Below, one piece after another: positions 1-9,504 of a stretch of 64,000 bases of DNA; the first letter of the stretch is position 1, and each line of letters begins with the position of its first letter. The DNA lies in NCBI RefSeq assembly GCF_041435195.1, contig NZ_CP108106.1, positions 1,116,001-1,180,000 of the forward strand. The letters are read 5' to 3'. A model generated the notes under the pieces. That model was given only the letters and a program-made list of their open reading frames with translations. It searched no databases and was not told the origin of the DNA. The translations under genes were made by a program, and so were the position numbers. This DNA is from Streptomyces sp. NBC_00224. Lineage in GTDB: Bacteria > Actinomycetota > Actinomycetes > Streptomycetales > Streptomycetaceae.

Positions 1-122
1 GACAGTTCGTTCCAGAAACGCGGCGACGGGAAGCCGTGCTGGATCTTGTTGACCTGGCGTTCACCGAGGTGGCTGTCGAGGTAGTTGTTGACGAAGTCGG
101 GGCTCAACACGGTTGCTGGCAC
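1..122 (-). CDS. 5' end of a PKS-operon gene, possibly HemN-like radical SAM (partial)
   Basis: The reading frame runs off the left edge, so only about 40 N-terminal residues are visible (PATVLSPDFVNNYLDSHLGE, continuing to FPSPRFWNEL). It starts 57 nt after the PKS stop on the same strand and is most simply the next gene of that operon. GTG at 122-120 and GTG at 110-108 are both in frame. The GAGGGG element sits 2 nt from the first and 14 nt from the second, so the start is unsettled. The HGFPSPRFW stretch resembles, from memory only, the leader of HemN-like radical SAM enzymes found in polyketide clusters. The CxxxCxxC motif that would prove it lies outside the window. The gene is secure as an ORF; the family is a weak inference. 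Confidence 0.4.
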   Translation of the reverse strand, partial: MPATVLSPDFVNNYLDSHLGERQVNKIQHGFPSPRFWNEL

Positions 123-179
123 TTCCCCTCTGGTGGGATCTGCCGGATGTGGTCTGCCGATTGCGGCGGAGGGCCGGGC

Positions 180-3100
180 TCAGGAGTGCGCCGGAGCGCC
201 GACGTCGGCCGGGTCCGCCAGGATCACCTGGTGGAGGAGGTACTCCGCCAGTTCGTCGATGCTCTGGTACTCCAGGGCCTCCATGGCCTTGAAACGGAAG
301 TCGAGCTTCTCCTGGATGCGCCGCTGGAGTTCGGTGATGGTCAGCGAGTCGAGGCCGATCTCAAGGAGGGCCAGCGAGGGGTCGAGATCGCTCATGTCGA
401 TCTCCAGCTCCGTCGACATCCGGCCCAGGGTGTCGACGATCTCGACCATGAGCCAGTCGATGACCGCCTGCCGGCGCTCCCCGGCGGCGAGGGGCTCGAC
501 GCGTTCGCGCAGTTCGCGCCGCGACTGGCCGCTCTCGCGCGAACGGCTGCCGGCGGGCCCGGCCGGGGCCGCCTCCGGGTCGGTCAGTGAGGCCACCCGC
601 CGGAACTCGATGGCGTCCAGGTCCGCGAGGAGGCGCCCGGTGTCGTCCAGGACGCGCAGGCGCGCCGTGAACGCGGTGTCGGTGGCATCGGTACGCAGCC
701 GGACATGGCCCCAGATCTGGTCGGGCAGGGGGCCGTGCAGCACCATCCGGCCGATTCCCACCGGGAGATAGGTGCCCTTGGCGGCGCCGTCGCGTGCGGC
801 GGCCGCGGCCAGGTGCAGACAGCCGTCGAGCATGGTCGCGAACCGGTGCGGATGCCCGGCCCGCGCCGCGCCGTCGGGAGCGGCGGTGATCCGGCCCAGC
901 GCCTGGCCGCCCGCTTCGTCGGTCCACAGCTCGCGGACGGTGGAGAAGCTCGCGCCGTACTCCAGGCCGTCCTCGCGCAGCAGTCCGTAGAGGCGCCCGG
1001 GCGCGAGCGACGTGGACATCTGTGCGCGCAGATCCTCAAGGCGCTCGGCACAGTCGCCCGGTTGCTCGCCGACGGGGCCGACCGTCCCGTGGCAGTACCG
1101 GGGCGCGTCGGCGCCGTCGCCCCCCGCCACCGTGAACCGGAAACGGCCGTCCGCCGGAGCACCCTCGCGCGCCAGGTCCACCCGTACGCTGCTGGGCCTG
1201 GCGGGGGCCAGGACGAGCGGCCGCACGAAGCTGACGTCGGTGAGCTCGACCGGTGTGGAGCCGTAGCCGTCGGCCGAGGCGCGGGCGTCGACGGCCAGCT
1301 CCAGATAGCCGGTGGCCGGGAAGACGGTCGCACCGAGGATGCGGTGGTCCACCCACGGTGTGCCGGGCTGCACGTCCTGCCGGTGGACACTCTGCGCCGC
1401 CGGTCGCGGCTCGGGGGCTGCCTGCCGTGGTGGAGCCGCCGGTGCGGTCGCCGAGCGGTCGGCGTCCTCGGGTGTCACCCAGTACCGGTCCCTGCGGAAG
1501 GGGTACTGCGGGGCGGCGGAGGTACGGCGGTGGCGCGGGCCCCGGTACAGCGCGGGCAGGTCGACGCCGGCACCCGCCGTGAACAGGGCGCCCGCGGCGG
1601 CGAGGAGGTTGCGCACGTCCCGCCCGTCCTGCTGGAGGGTGGGGATCACCGTCACGTCGGCCGTGCCGAACGCCTCCGCCACATACGTCCGCAGCGCGGG
1701 GTGGGGGCCGATCTCGACGACCGCGGTGCAGCCACTGGCGGCCACCGCACGCAGGGCGTCGTGGAACCGGACCGGCCGACGGGCCTGCTGGCTCCAGTAC
1801 TCGGGCCCCTCCTCACCGGTCAGTGCCTCGCCTGTGGCGCCGGAGAACACCGGGACGGCCGGGGCGACGGGGGCCAGCGTGGCGGCGGCCTTGCCCAGCT
1901 CGGGCAGGACCGGGTCCATCAGCGGTGAGTGGAAGGCGTGGGAGGTGCGCAGCCGGGTGGTGCGGATGCCCTGTGCCCCGGCGAGACGCGCCACTTCCTC
2001 CACGGCCTCCGCCCGGCCGGAGACGACCACGGCGCGCGGCCCGTTGACCGCGGCCAGGGAGACGTCGGCCTCCCGCCCGGACAGCCAGCCCCCGACGGTC
2101 CCGGGGTCGGCTGCGACGGCCAGCATCACCCCGTCGCGCGGCAGTTCGCCCATGAGACGGCCGCGTACCGCGCTGAAGCGGGCGGCGTCCTCCAAGGTGA
2201 GCATGCCGGCGACGCACGCGGCGACGACTTCGCCGATGCTGTGCCCCACCACCGCGTCCGGAACCACTCCCCAGGAACGCAGCAGGGATGCGAGCGCGTA
2301 CTCGACGGCGAACAGCGCCGGCTGTGCGAGCCGCGTGTCGTCGAGCGCCTGCGGTGACCGCTCGTCGAAGAGGAGCTGCCGCAGGGGTACGGGCAGTTCG
2401 CCGTCCAGCACCTCGGCGCACCGGTCGATCGCGGCGGCGAACTCCGGCTCGTGGTCGTACAGTTCGCGGGCCATGCCCGGGTACTGGACGCCCTGGCCGG
2501 TGAACACGAAGGCCGTCCTGGCGGCCCTGACCGGGTGGCCGCCGGTGACCGACGGGGGTGTGCGGCGGGTCCGCCACAGCCGCAGGTCGTTGGCGATCTC
2601 GGTGCCGCCCCGTCCGGTCACCGCGAGACGGTGGCGGTGCGCGGCCCGCCCGGCGGCGGCGGTGTAGACGGCGGCCGGCAGACTGTCCCGGTCGGTGCGC
2701 GAGAGGTACTGCGCCCAGCGGTCGGCCAGCGCGTCCAGGCTCGCGGACGACTTGGCGGACAGCACAAGGAGTTCGGCGGGGCGTCGGCGCACCGCGTCGG
2801 TGTGCCGACGCGGGCGCGGGGCCTCGCGCAGCAGCACATGGGCGTTGGTGCCGCTGTAGCCGAAGGAGTTGACGGCGGCCAGGCGCGGCACGTCTCCCCG
2901 GGGCCAGGGCACCGGCTCGGTGGGGACCTCCACCGCGGCACCCCTGAGATCGATCTTGGGGTTCAGGCGGTCGAGGTGGACGCTGGGGTAGATGGTCTCG
3001 CGGTGCAGGGAGAGGGCGGCCTTGACGACGCCGAGGAGTCCCGCGGCGGCTTCGGTGTGTCCGAAGTTGCTCTTCGCCGAGCCGACGTACAGCGGCCGCC

Positions 3101-4115
3101 CGGCGGTGCGCGGCCGTCCGTAGGCGTTGGCGATGGCGCCCATCTCGATGGGGTCGCCGACCGGGGTCCCGGTGCCGTGTGCCTCGACGTAGTCGACCTG
3201 CGCCGGGTCGATGCCGCTGCGGGTGAGGACGGCGCGCATCACCTCCTCCTGGGTCCGCCCGTTGGGGGCGGTCAGCGCGGGGGTGCGTCCGTCGTGGTTG
3301 ATGGCGGTGCCGACGATGTGGGCCAGGACGGGATCGCCCCGCTCCTCGGCGAGCGACTGGCGGCGCAGCAGCGCGGCCACACAGCCCTCGCTGCGGACGT
3401 ACCCGTCCGCCTTCGCGTCGAAGGACCGGCACTGCCCGCTGGGCGAGAACAGGCCGAGTTTGCAGAACGCGATGTGGACCTGCGGGTTGAGGATCAGATT
3501 GGCCCCGGCCACGATGGCCGAATCACACTCGCCGGTGAGGATGGACTGCCTGGCCAGGTGCATGGCGACCAGCGAACCGGAACAGGCGGTGTCCACTGTG
3601 AGACACGGGCCCTTGAGGTCGAGGAAGTGGGCGACGCGGCCGGCACTGATGCTCATCGAGTCGCTCATCGAGTCGTAGGCCGTGATGCCGTTGAGGCCCA
3701 AGGCCTCGTGCTTGAGGATGAAGTAGCTGTTGCTGTTCATGAGAGCCAGGAAGACACCGGTGTTGCTGCCCCTGATCTCGTCGGCGTTCTGCCCGGCGTG
3801 CTCCAGGGCGTGCCACACGGTCTGCAGAAGCAGGCGCTGCTGCGGGTCCATGCGGGTCGCCTCGGCATCCGAGATGCCGAAGAACGTCGCGTCGAAGAGG
3901 TCGACGTCGTCGACGAATCCGCCGTGACGGGTATAGGTCTTGCCCAGGGCCAGGGGATCGGGATCGTAGAACTCGTCCACGTCCCAGCGGCTGGACGGTA
4001 TTTCTTCGACGCAGTCGCGCCCTTCCCGCAGGACGGTGTGCATATCGTCCAGCCCGTGGACTTTACCGGGCAGTGTGCATCCGATCCCTACTAAGGCAAT
4101 GGGCTCAGCGTCCAT
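180..4115 (-). CDS. Iterative-type modular polyketide synthase, KS-AT-DH-ACP, no KR
   Basis: This 1311-aa type I polyketide synthase condenses malonyl-type extender units on a carrier protein. Domains in order: KS (about 5-430; DTACSGS active-site Cys near 173, EAHGTGT and KSNFGH histidines), AT (about 525-840; GHSIGE nucleophile motif and HAFH, the usual malonyl-CoA signature), DH (about 910-1150; [10 protein letters not shown] fits HxxxGxxxxP, with an Asp in LDGCLHL), and ACP (about 1220-1300; phosphopantetheine Ser in LDSL). There is no KR, ER or TE. Beta-keto reduction before dehydration therefore needs a trans-acting ketoreductase outside the window, and release needs another enzyme. The ATG at 4115 is preceded by GAAGGAGAT; an in-frame start at 4193 lacks a site. 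Codon 8 is TTA (4094-4092), implying bldA dependence. It appears to be the first gene of a minus-strand operon. Confidence 0.93.
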   Translation of the reverse strand: MDAEPIALVGIGCTLPGKVHGLDDMHTVLREGRDCVEEIPSSRWDVDEFYDPDPLALGKTYTRHGGFVDDVDLFDATFFGISDAEATRMDPQQRLLLQTVWHALEHAGQNADEIRGSNTGVFLALMNSNSYFILKHEALGLNGITAYDSMSDSMSISAGRVAHFLDLKGPCLTVDTACSGSLVAMHLARQSILTGECDSAIVAGANLILNPQVHIAFCKLGLFSPSGQCRSFDAKADGYVRSEGCVAALLRRQSLAEERGDPVLAHIVGTAINHDGRTPALTAPNGRTQEEVMRAVLTRSGIDPAQVDYVEAHGTGTPVGDPIEMGAIANAYGRPRTAGRPLYVGSAKSNFGHTEAAAGLLGVVKAALSLHRETIYPSVHLDRLNPKIDLRGAAVEVPTEPVPWPRGDVPRLAAVNSFGYSGTNAHVLLREAPRPRRHTDAVRRRPAELLVLSAKSSASLDALADRWAQYLSRTDRDSLPAAVYTAAAGRAAHRHRLAVTGRGGTEIANDLRLWRTRRTPPSVTGGHPVRAARTAFVFTGQGVQYPGMARELYDHEPEFAAAIDRCAEVLDGELPVPLRQLLFDERSPQALDDTRLAQPALFAVEYALASLLRSWGVVPDAVVGHSIGEVVAACVAGMLTLEDAARFSAVRGRLMGELPRDGVMLAVAADPGTVGGWLSGREADVSLAAVNGPRAVVVSGRAEAVEEVARLAGAQGIRTTRLRTSHAFHSPLMDPVLPELGKAAATLAPVAPAVPVFSGATGEALTGEEGPEYWSQQARRPVRFHDALRAVAASGCTAVVEIGPHPALRTYVAEAFGTADVTVIPTLQQDGRDVRNLLAAAGALFTAGAGVDLPALYRGPRHRRTSAAPQYPFRRDRYWVTPEDADRSATAPAAPPRQAAPEPRPAAQSVHRQDVQPGTPWVDHRILGATVFPATGYLELAVDARASADGYGSTPVELTDVSFVRPLVLAPARPSSVRVDLAREGAPADGRFRFTVAGGDGADAPRYCHGTVGPVGEQPGDCAERLEDLRAQMSTSLAPGRLYGLLREDGLEYGASFSTVRELWTDEAGGQALGRITAAPDGAARAGHPHRFATMLDGCLHLAAAAARDGAAKGTYLPVGIGRMVLHGPLPDQIWGHVRLRTDATDTAFTARLRVLDDTGRLLADLDAIEFRRVASLTDPEAAPAGPAGSRSRESGQSRRELRERVEPLAAGERRQAVIDWLMVEIVDTLGRMSTELEIDMSDLDPSLALLEIGLDSLTITELQRRIQEKLDFRFKAMEALEYQSIDELAEYLLHQVILADPADVGAPAHS

Positions 4116-4522
4116 GCCGATCTCCTTCGGCTGGGGGTGACGGCGCTGTCGTCGTGGCGGGGCCCACACGGGGTGGCGGCCCAGGACGGCCACAAGGTGT
4201 GACGTGTCAAAGCGCGTTCACTTGCCGGCTTCCAGGGCTTCGGCGAGCCGCTGGTCCACGCACGAGTCAGCCGAAATGCCCTTTAGCGCACCTTTGCAAG
4301 GCTAGGTGCGGGGCAGCGACGGGGTCAAGCACACCTTCGGCGGGCAGGGCGGTGCGTCCGGGGGGTGTGCCACGGCGTGGCGGCGCGAAAGGGGGCGGGC
4401 GGGTACCTCACCGCGCGCTTGCGGGAGTTCAGCATGTGACGGCTGCGCCTTCGCGGGGCGGTGCGGGCCTCCACCTGCGGCAGGAAGCAGGGGGTCCGCA
4501 CCGCCGTCATACCGCCAAACGG
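4116..4522. other. Intergenic region: PKS promoter side and GH35 3' end
   Basis: These 407 bases lie between the end of the GH35 gene and the PKS start, both on the minus strand. I see no convincing gene; the 61-aa minus frame at 4325-4510 is Arg/Pro-rich and lacks a ribosome site. A perfect 7-bp inverted repeat, CGCACCT (4287-4293) and AGGTGCG (4304-4310), flanks a 10-nt loop. It could be a GH35 terminator or an operator for the PKS. A TTGACA lies at 4210-4205 on the minus strand as a possible -35, without a clear -10. Confidence 0.4.
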
Positions 4523-6847
4523 TCACAGTGAGGCGATGAGCCACTGTTGGCCGAAATCCCCTGTGTCGGTCTGTTCGACGATCTTGGCGCCGTCGGTGGT
4601 CGCGTTGCCGGACACCCCGAGCACCTTCCCGGTGCTTACGCTGACGAGTTTCACGTACCCGTCGCTGGTGGGCACCTGGCGCCACCGCTGATTGGTGCCT
4701 CCGTTGGCGGGCCACTGGATGACCGGTGTGCCGTCGGTGGACGCGTTGCCCTGGATGTCGACGAGTTGGCCCGAGTTGACGTTGGCCAACGTGCAGGTCC
4801 CGTCGGCGGCCGTGGTGCGGCGCCATCGCTGGTTGGCGCCGCCGTTGCCGCTCCACTGGTTCAGCTGCACACCATAAGCGGTTGACCAGTCCGGTACGTC
4901 GAGGAGTTTGCCGCTGCGCCGGTTGGTGAGCGTGCAGGGGGTTTCGACGAGGGTCGCCCGGAACGGGATGGGCTGCGGGCGCAGTTGGTGCAGGTCGAGG
5001 ACGAGGATCTCGTTGCGTCCGACGGTGAGCCACGGGGCCGGGCAGTACAGGCGCTGCTGAGGTCCGATCGACCAGTATCGGCCGAGATTGTGTCCGTTCA
5101 CCCAGACGACCCCCTTGGTCCAGCCGGACATGTCGAGGTAGGTGTCGCCGGTCTCGGTGAGCGTCACAGTGGCGCGGAAGAAGATGCCCGCGCGGCCGGG
5201 TTCGCTGATCTTCGGGCGCAGGGCCGCGACGAACGCCTCGTCGACCGGCAGGGCGTACGTCTGCCAGTCGCTGACCGTGCCGTTGAGCGGGCCCGCACCG
5301 GAGAGGGAGACCTGCTGGGTGATGCCCTTGCGGTCGACCAGGCCGTGGCCGAAATTCGTACGGCCCATGCCCTCGACGAGGATGTCCAGCGTGGGCCTCG
5401 GGCCCGCCGACCCCAGCGGCAGACGCGAGCCCGTGGTCACCCTCAGCGGCGTCGCGTACGCCGAGGGGACCGCCGGACGGGAGATACCGCCCTGGTAGAC
5501 GCCGTCGAGGAAGACCGTGGCGTAGTCGTGGACGGAGGTGACGTCGAGCGCGCCTCCCGCGTACCCGGAGAGGACCTTGCGGTAGAGCATGAACCCGGAG
5601 TTCTGCCCGTAGTTCTCCATCGGTTGCGGTGCGACGGTCCGCGCGGGCGGCAGCGCGGCGGGCAGGTTGTCCCACAGCGAGGCGTAGGCGCTCGGGATCG
5701 GGGCGTCGCTTCCGGTGCGCGTGATCGTGGGGACCGGTTCCGGTACCGGCGGCAGCGAGACGCCCGGATAGCTTCCGATGAGCGAGCGGTACGCGGTGTA
5801 CCTCGGCGCGGGCCGCCCCTGCTCGGTGATCGGCGCCCCGTAGTCGTAGGTGGTGATGTCGGCGGTGTAGCCGCTCCCGTCGTCGTTCGCGTTGGCACCG
5901 GCCCAGTAACCGAAGTTGGTGCCGCCGTGCACCACATAGACGTTGAACGACTGCCCGGCGTTCATCAGGTCCCGCAGCGCCCCGGAGAGGTCGGTGTCCT
6001 GCCCGGCGAAGCCGCCCTCGCCCCAGTGGGTGAGCCATCCCGGGTAGAGCTCCCCCGACATCGCCGGGACTCGCGGGTACGCCGTGCGGCAGGCTCTGAT
6101 GTCCGAGGAGGTCCCGCCGCTGAGGCCGATCGCCCCGCCGGTGACGTTCGTGTGGTTCGCCACGACCTGGCCGAGCCCGTCCTGGGTGTAGAACGGCCCC
6201 TCCACACCTGCCCCGAGCCATAGTTGGCGCAGCTGCTCCAGATAGGTGCCGTCGCTGCCGTACGAGCCGTACTCGTTCTCGATCTGCACCATCAGGATCG
6301 GGCCACCGTTGGCGGCCATCAGCGGCCGCACGACCGGGGCGATCGCCTTCACGTACCGGGCCACGGCCGCCATGTAGTCCGGGTCCTGGCCCGAGTTCAC
6401 CCGCAGCCGGACCGACGGCTTCTCCAGGAGGTACGACGGCAGTCCGCCCAGGTCCCATTCGCCGCAGACGTACGGGCCCGGGCGCAGCAGCACGTACATG
6501 CCCTCCTGCGCGCAGAGCCGGATGAAGGCGGCGAAGTCGCGCCGGTCGGTGGTGAGGTCGAAGACGCCGGGCCGCTCTTCGAGGTAGTTCCACATCACGT
6601 ACAGCGCGATGGAGTTGAGGCCCATGGCTTTGGCCATGCGGATGCGGTGGCGCCAGTACTGCACGGGGATGCGGGCGGGGTGCATCTCACCGCTGCGGAT
6701 CTGGAACGCGGCGCCGTCCAGGAGGAACTGGGACCCGTCGGGAGAGAAGCCGAAGGTGTGAGCGGCGGCGGAGGCGCGGCTGCCGGAGACGGCCAGCGCG
6801 GCCGCCGGACTCAGGGCGGCGGCGATCAGCAGGGTGCGTCGGTGCAT
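4523..6847 (-). CDS. Secreted GH35 beta-galactosidase with C-terminal ricin-type lectin domain
   Basis: This 774-aa extracellular beta-galactosidase hydrolyses terminal beta-galactosides. A signal peptide (MHRRTLLIAAALSPAAALAV, cleavage near ASA-AA at about 28) precedes a GH35 barrel. The VQIENEYGSYG signature holds the acid/base Glu (about residue 190), and SGELYPGW holds the probable nucleophile Glu (about 266). Beta-rich modules with a GWTKGVVWVNGHNLGRYW jelly-roll segment follow. The last 130 residues are a CBM13 ricin-B trefoil with three NQRW/QQW repeats for sugar binding. The ATG at 6847 has GGGGAG 6 nt upstream. The gene is divergent from the GH27 alpha-galactosidase; both carry the same kind of lectin tail, suggesting joint attack on galactose-containing plant polymers. 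Length fits GH35 plus a CBM. Confidence 0.93.
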   Translation of the reverse strand: MHRRTLLIAAALSPAAALAVSGSRASAAAHTFGFSPDGSQFLLDGAAFQIRSGEMHPARIPVQYWRHRIRMAKAMGLNSIALYVMWNYLEERPGVFDLTTDRRDFAAFIRLCAQEGMYVLLRPGPYVCGEWDLGGLPSYLLEKPSVRLRVNSGQDPDYMAAVARYVKAIAPVVRPLMAANGGPILMVQIENEYGSYGSDGTYLEQLRQLWLGAGVEGPFYTQDGLGQVVANHTNVTGGAIGLSGGTSSDIRACRTAYPRVPAMSGELYPGWLTHWGEGGFAGQDTDLSGALRDLMNAGQSFNVYVVHGGTNFGYWAGANANDDGSGYTADITTYDYGAPITEQGRPAPRYTAYRSLIGSYPGVSLPPVPEPVPTITRTGSDAPIPSAYASLWDNLPAALPPARTVAPQPMENYGQNSGFMLYRKVLSGYAGGALDVTSVHDYATVFLDGVYQGGISRPAVPSAYATPLRVTTGSRLPLGSAGPRPTLDILVEGMGRTNFGHGLVDRKGITQQVSLSGAGPLNGTVSDWQTYALPVDEAFVAALRPKISEPGRAGIFFRATVTLTETGDTYLDMSGWTKGVVWVNGHNLGRYWSIGPQQRLYCPAPWLTVGRNEILVLDLHQLRPQPIPFRATLVETPCTLTNRRSGKLLDVPDWSTAYGVQLNQWSGNGGANQRWRRTTAADGTCTLANVNSGQLVDIQGNASTDGTPVIQWPANGGTNQRWRQVPTSDGYVKLVSVSTGKVLGVSGNATTDGAKIVEQTDTGDFGQQWLIASL

Positions 6848-6951
6848 ACGTACTCCCCGGGAGCGACAGGCGGACTGCGGGCGGTCATGAGGCGTTCGGC
6901 GGCACGTGAGACGAGCGGAAGGACATGCGTCTCTCCGCTGCGCTGCGCCGC

Positions 6952-6980
6952 AACGTAATTAATCGATCAAGAAGCGTCAA
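6952..6980 (-). promoter_or_regulatory. Probable sigma-70-type promoter of the GH35 gene
   Basis: On the minus strand, -35 TTGACG (6980-6975) and -10 TACGTT (6957-6952) are separated by 17 nt, about 105 nt upstream of the GH35 start. The spacer is AT-rich with ATCGAT and TTAATTA palindromic elements, unusual for this DNA and a plausible regulator contact. Confidence 0.55.
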
Positions 6981-7075
6981 GAGTGCACGTAATCAAACAT
7001 GACGTATCAGGAAGCCGTGCCTCCGAACCTCCGCGAACACCCGGCCGTGATCAACTCAAGCTGACTGCACGGTGA

Positions 7076-7105
7076 TTGAAGGTGCTTCAAACTCCGCGCT
7101 ACGAT
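7076..7105 (+). promoter_or_regulatory. GH27 promoter with a palindromic operator on the -35 box
   Basis: TTGAAGGTGCTTCAA (7076-7090) is a perfect 6-bp inverted repeat around GTG. Its left arm TTGAAG can serve as -35, with TACGAT (7100-7105) as -10 at an 18-nt spacing. A dyad on the -35 is the normal place for a repressor site. No regulator gene is adjacent, so the protein is unknown. Confidence 0.5.
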
Positions 7106-7160
7106 GCACCATCAATCACGCCAGGCCGCACGTCCCCTTCTCACCACAGAGGAGCTCCCC

Positions 7161-8867
7161 GTGCCACGCCCCCCACGTTCACCACGCATACGCACCGCCC
7201 TGACCGCGTTCGCCGCAGCCCTGCTGTGCCTGCCGCTCGCGACGGCGACCGGCGCGCACGCGTCCCCCAGGCCCCTCCCCGCAGCCGACCAACTACCGGC
7301 CCCCACCCCGCCGATGGGCTGGAACGACTGGGCCCACTACCAGTGCGGCGTCACCGAGCAGACCGTCACCGCCAACGCCGACGCCCTCGTCTCCACCGGC
7401 CTGGCCGCCAAGGGGTACACCACGGTGACCGTGGACGACTGCTGGACGACCCGGTCCCGGGACGCCGGCGGGAACCTCGTCGCCGACCCCGTGAAATTCC
7501 CGCACGGCATGGCCTGGCTGGGCTCGTACCTCCACGCCCGAGGGCTCCGGTTCGGCATCTACGAGGACGCGGGCTCGTCGACCTGCGGCGGCTACCCCGG
7601 CAGCGGCCGACCCCAGGGCGGCGGCGCGGACCACTTCGCCCAAGATGCCGCCGCGTTCGCCTCCTGGGGCGTGGACTACCTCAAACTCGACGGCTGCAAT
7701 GTGTACGTGGCCCCGGGCCAGACGCAGGAGCAGGCGTACCGGCAGGCGTACGACGCCCAGGCGGCGGCGCTGCGCGGCACCGGCCGCGAGATCGTGTTCT
7801 CCGAGTCGGCGCCTGCCTACTTCCAGAGCGGCGAATGGGGCAACCCCACCTGGTTCGACGTGCTGTCCTGGGTCGGCTCGGACGGCCAGCTCTGGCGCGA
7901 GGGCTGGGACATCGCCACCTACGATCCCGCGCGGCCCAACACGAGCCGCTGGTCCAGCGTCCTCGCCAACTACGGCTACAACCGCTGGATCGGCCGCTAC
8001 GCCGCACCGGGCAACTGGAACGACCCGGACTTCCTGATCGCGGGCGCGGGCGGGCTCACCGACGACGAATCCCGCAGCCAGGTCGCCCTGTGGTCGATGA
8101 TGGCCGCGCCGCTCATCCTCTCCTCGGACGTCGCCAAGCTCACCCCCGCGGTCCGGTCGGCGCTGGGCAACACCGAGCTGATCAAGGTGGACCAGGACAG
8201 CCTCGGCCGACAGGCGGGCGTGGTGTCCACTGACGGCAGCACCGACGTGCTCGCCCGGCCACTCTCCAATGGCGACCGCGCGGTCGCCGTACTCAACCGG
8301 AGTGCGACCGCCCGCACCCTCTCCACCGCGCTCGCCGACATCGGCCTGCCGGGCTGCACGGTGACCGCCAAGGATCTGTGGACCGGCGCCACCTCGACCG
8401 TCGGCGGCAGCCTGACCGCGACCGTCCCCGCCCACGGCACGGCGGTCTGGCGCCTCACCCCGCGCAGCGACTGCGGCGCCGCCGTCCCCACCGGCCAGCT
8501 CACCGGAAACGGCGCCAAGTGCGCGGACGTCACCGGCAGCGGCACCGCCGACGGCACCCAGGTGATCCTCTACACCTGCACCGGCAACCCCAACCAGCGC
8601 TGGACCACGGGCACCGACCGCACCCTGCGCTCCCTCGGCAAGTGCCTCACCGCGAGCGGCACCACCGCCGGCAGCCCCGTCACCCTCTCCACCTGCACCG
8701 GCGCCACCGCCCAGCAGTGGACCGCCCACCCCGACGGCACACTCCGCAGTGCCGCGAGCGCGCTGTGCCTGGACGTGTACGGCGGCGGCACGGCCGATGC
8801 GGCCAAGCTCGACACATGGACATGCGGCCACCTCCAGGCCAACCAGGTCTGGTCACTGCCCAACTGA
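7161..8867 (+). CDS. Secreted GH27 alpha-galactosidase with ricin-type lectin domain
   Basis: This 568-aa exported alpha-galactosidase (GH27) releases alpha-linked galactose from oligosaccharides or galactomannan. A Sec signal peptide (PRPPRSPRIRTALTAF onward, AHA cleavage near residue 32) leads into the barrel, which opens with PPMGWNDWAHY. Further hallmarks are VDDCW and DYLKLDGCN, whose Asp (about 176) is the expected nucleophile. A C-terminal antiparallel beta domain follows, and from about 440 a ricin-B/CBM13 trefoil with NQRW, QQW and NQVW repeats. I chose GTG at 7161 because GAGGAG lies just upstream; the in-frame ATG at 7104 has no site and would put the signal peptide after a polar leader. 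The gene is divergent from the GH35 gene, 313 bp apart, and ends at a strong bidirectional terminator. Confidence 0.93.
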   Translation: MPRPPRSPRIRTALTAFAAALLCLPLATATGAHASPRPLPAADQLPAPTPPMGWNDWAHYQCGVTEQTVTANADALVSTGLAAKGYTTVTVDDCWTTRSRDAGGNLVADPVKFPHGMAWLGSYLHARGLRFGIYEDAGSSTCGGYPGSGRPQGGGADHFAQDAAAFASWGVDYLKLDGCNVYVAPGQTQEQAYRQAYDAQAAALRGTGREIVFSESAPAYFQSGEWGNPTWFDVLSWVGSDGQLWREGWDIATYDPARPNTSRWSSVLANYGYNRWIGRYAAPGNWNDPDFLIAGAGGLTDDESRSQVALWSMMAAPLILSSDVAKLTPAVRSALGNTELIKVDQDSLGRQAGVVSTDGSTDVLARPLSNGDRAVAVLNRSATARTLSTALADIGLPGCTVTAKDLWTGATSTVGGSLTATVPAHGTAVWRLTPRSDCGAAVPTGQLTGNGAKCADVTGSGTADGTQVILYTCTGNPNQRWTTGTDRTLRSLGKCLTASGTTAGSPVTLSTCTGATAQQWTAHPDGTLRSAASALCLDVYGGGTADAAKLDTWTCGHLQANQVWSLPN

Positions 8868-8908
8868 CGAGTTGTCAGGCCGACGACACGCCCCCGAGGC
8901 CGAAACCG

Positions 8909-8948
8909 CCGCAGCCCGCCGGACCGTACGCGGTCCGGCGGGCTGCGG
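8909..8948. terminator. Strong bidirectional hairpin terminator
   Basis: A perfect 18-bp stem with a TACG loop: arm 8909-8926 (begins CCGCAGCCCGCC) pairs with 8931-8948. It lies between the convergent GH27 gene and the small secreted-protein gene. There is no long U-tract, which is normal in Streptomyces. Confidence 0.85.
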
Positions 8949-8956
8949 TGCCGTTG

Positions 8957-9268
8957 CTATCGGCCGAACCGAACGCTGAAGAAGCGCAGCCCCTTCGCGG
9001 CCTTCTGGCCGGCGGCGATTTTCGTGGCCTTGCCCTTGCACTGCTTACCGGCGAAGACGGTGGCCGGCGAGCCCGTCCCGTTGTGGGGGCTGGACGACGC
9101 CTGGGACATCGTGAAGCACTTACCGTCCGGCAGGTCCTGCACGAAGTACGGCCGACCCGCACTCTGGAAAGTGAACGGGCCCTTCGCGGCGACCGCCGTC
9201 CCGGCGGAGACGGTCAGGGCGACGCTCAGCCCGACGAGAGAGACGACGAACGGACGGATAAGACGCAT
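8957..9268 (-). CDS. Small secreted protein of unknown function
   Basis: This is a 103-aa protein with a clear Sec signal peptide (MRLIRPFVVSLVGLSVALTV, cleavage after AVA near 27). The mature part is about 75 residues, basic, with two cysteines (GKCFTMS and GKQCKGK) that could form one disulfide. ATG at 9268 follows AGGGGATCAATT; the longer frame to 9346 has no ribosome site and would bury the signal peptide. Its C-terminus faces the terminator shared with GH27. I do not recognise a domain. It looks like one of the many small exported Streptomyces proteins and nothing links it to galactose metabolism. Confidence 0.75.
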   Translation of the reverse strand: MRLIRPFVVSLVGLSVALTVSAGTAVAAKGPFTFQSAGRPYFVQDLPDGKCFTMSQASSSPHNGTGSPATVFAGKQCKGKATKIAAGQKAAKGLRFFSVRFGR

Positions 9269-9437
9269 AATTGATCCCCTGTTGGGCAACGAACGACGAA
9301 GCGGAAGTGCTTCACCCACACAACGACACTCAGCCGTGGGCGACACGAGCGGCCCGCTTCATCGGATCGTCGGACGGCGGCCAGGGGCGGGGGGTTGTGG
9401 GGACCCTGTATATCGAGGTGCGGGGGCCGAAACTCGG

Positions 9438-9468
9438 TTGACTTGGAGTGCACTCCAGCACCTAGCGT
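9438..9468 (+). promoter_or_regulatory. MerR-type promoter with a 19-bp spacer and palindromic operator
   Basis: TTGACT (9438-9443) and TAGCGT (9463-9468) are 19 nt apart. The spacer holds the perfect palindrome TGGAGTGCACTCCA (9444-9457). An over-long spacer filled by a dyad is the hallmark of promoters activated by MerR-family proteins. It drives the aldo-keto reductase gene at 9505. No MerR gene lies in the window, so the regulator acts in trans. Confidence 0.7.
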
Positions 9469-9504
9469 CCTGAACAGATGGTTTCGAGTTCAGGAGGCAA
9501 CAGT

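Noticed and set aside
2451..4094. Long plus-strand open frames opposite the first PKS (also at 705-1928 and 1312-2667)
   Set aside because: They are antisense shadows of a clear KS-AT-DH-ACP gene, Arg/Gly-rich, with no family motif and no ribosome site.
1..4115. Naming the first PKS region as a jawsamycin cluster
   Set aside because: Only a KR-less PKS and 40 residues of the next gene are visible; the resemblance is a hypothesis, not an identification.
7104..7160. ATG at 7104 as the alpha-galactosidase start
   Set aside because: It overlaps the proposed -10 region, lacks a ribosome site and adds a polar leader before the signal peptide; GTG 7161 has GAGGAG.
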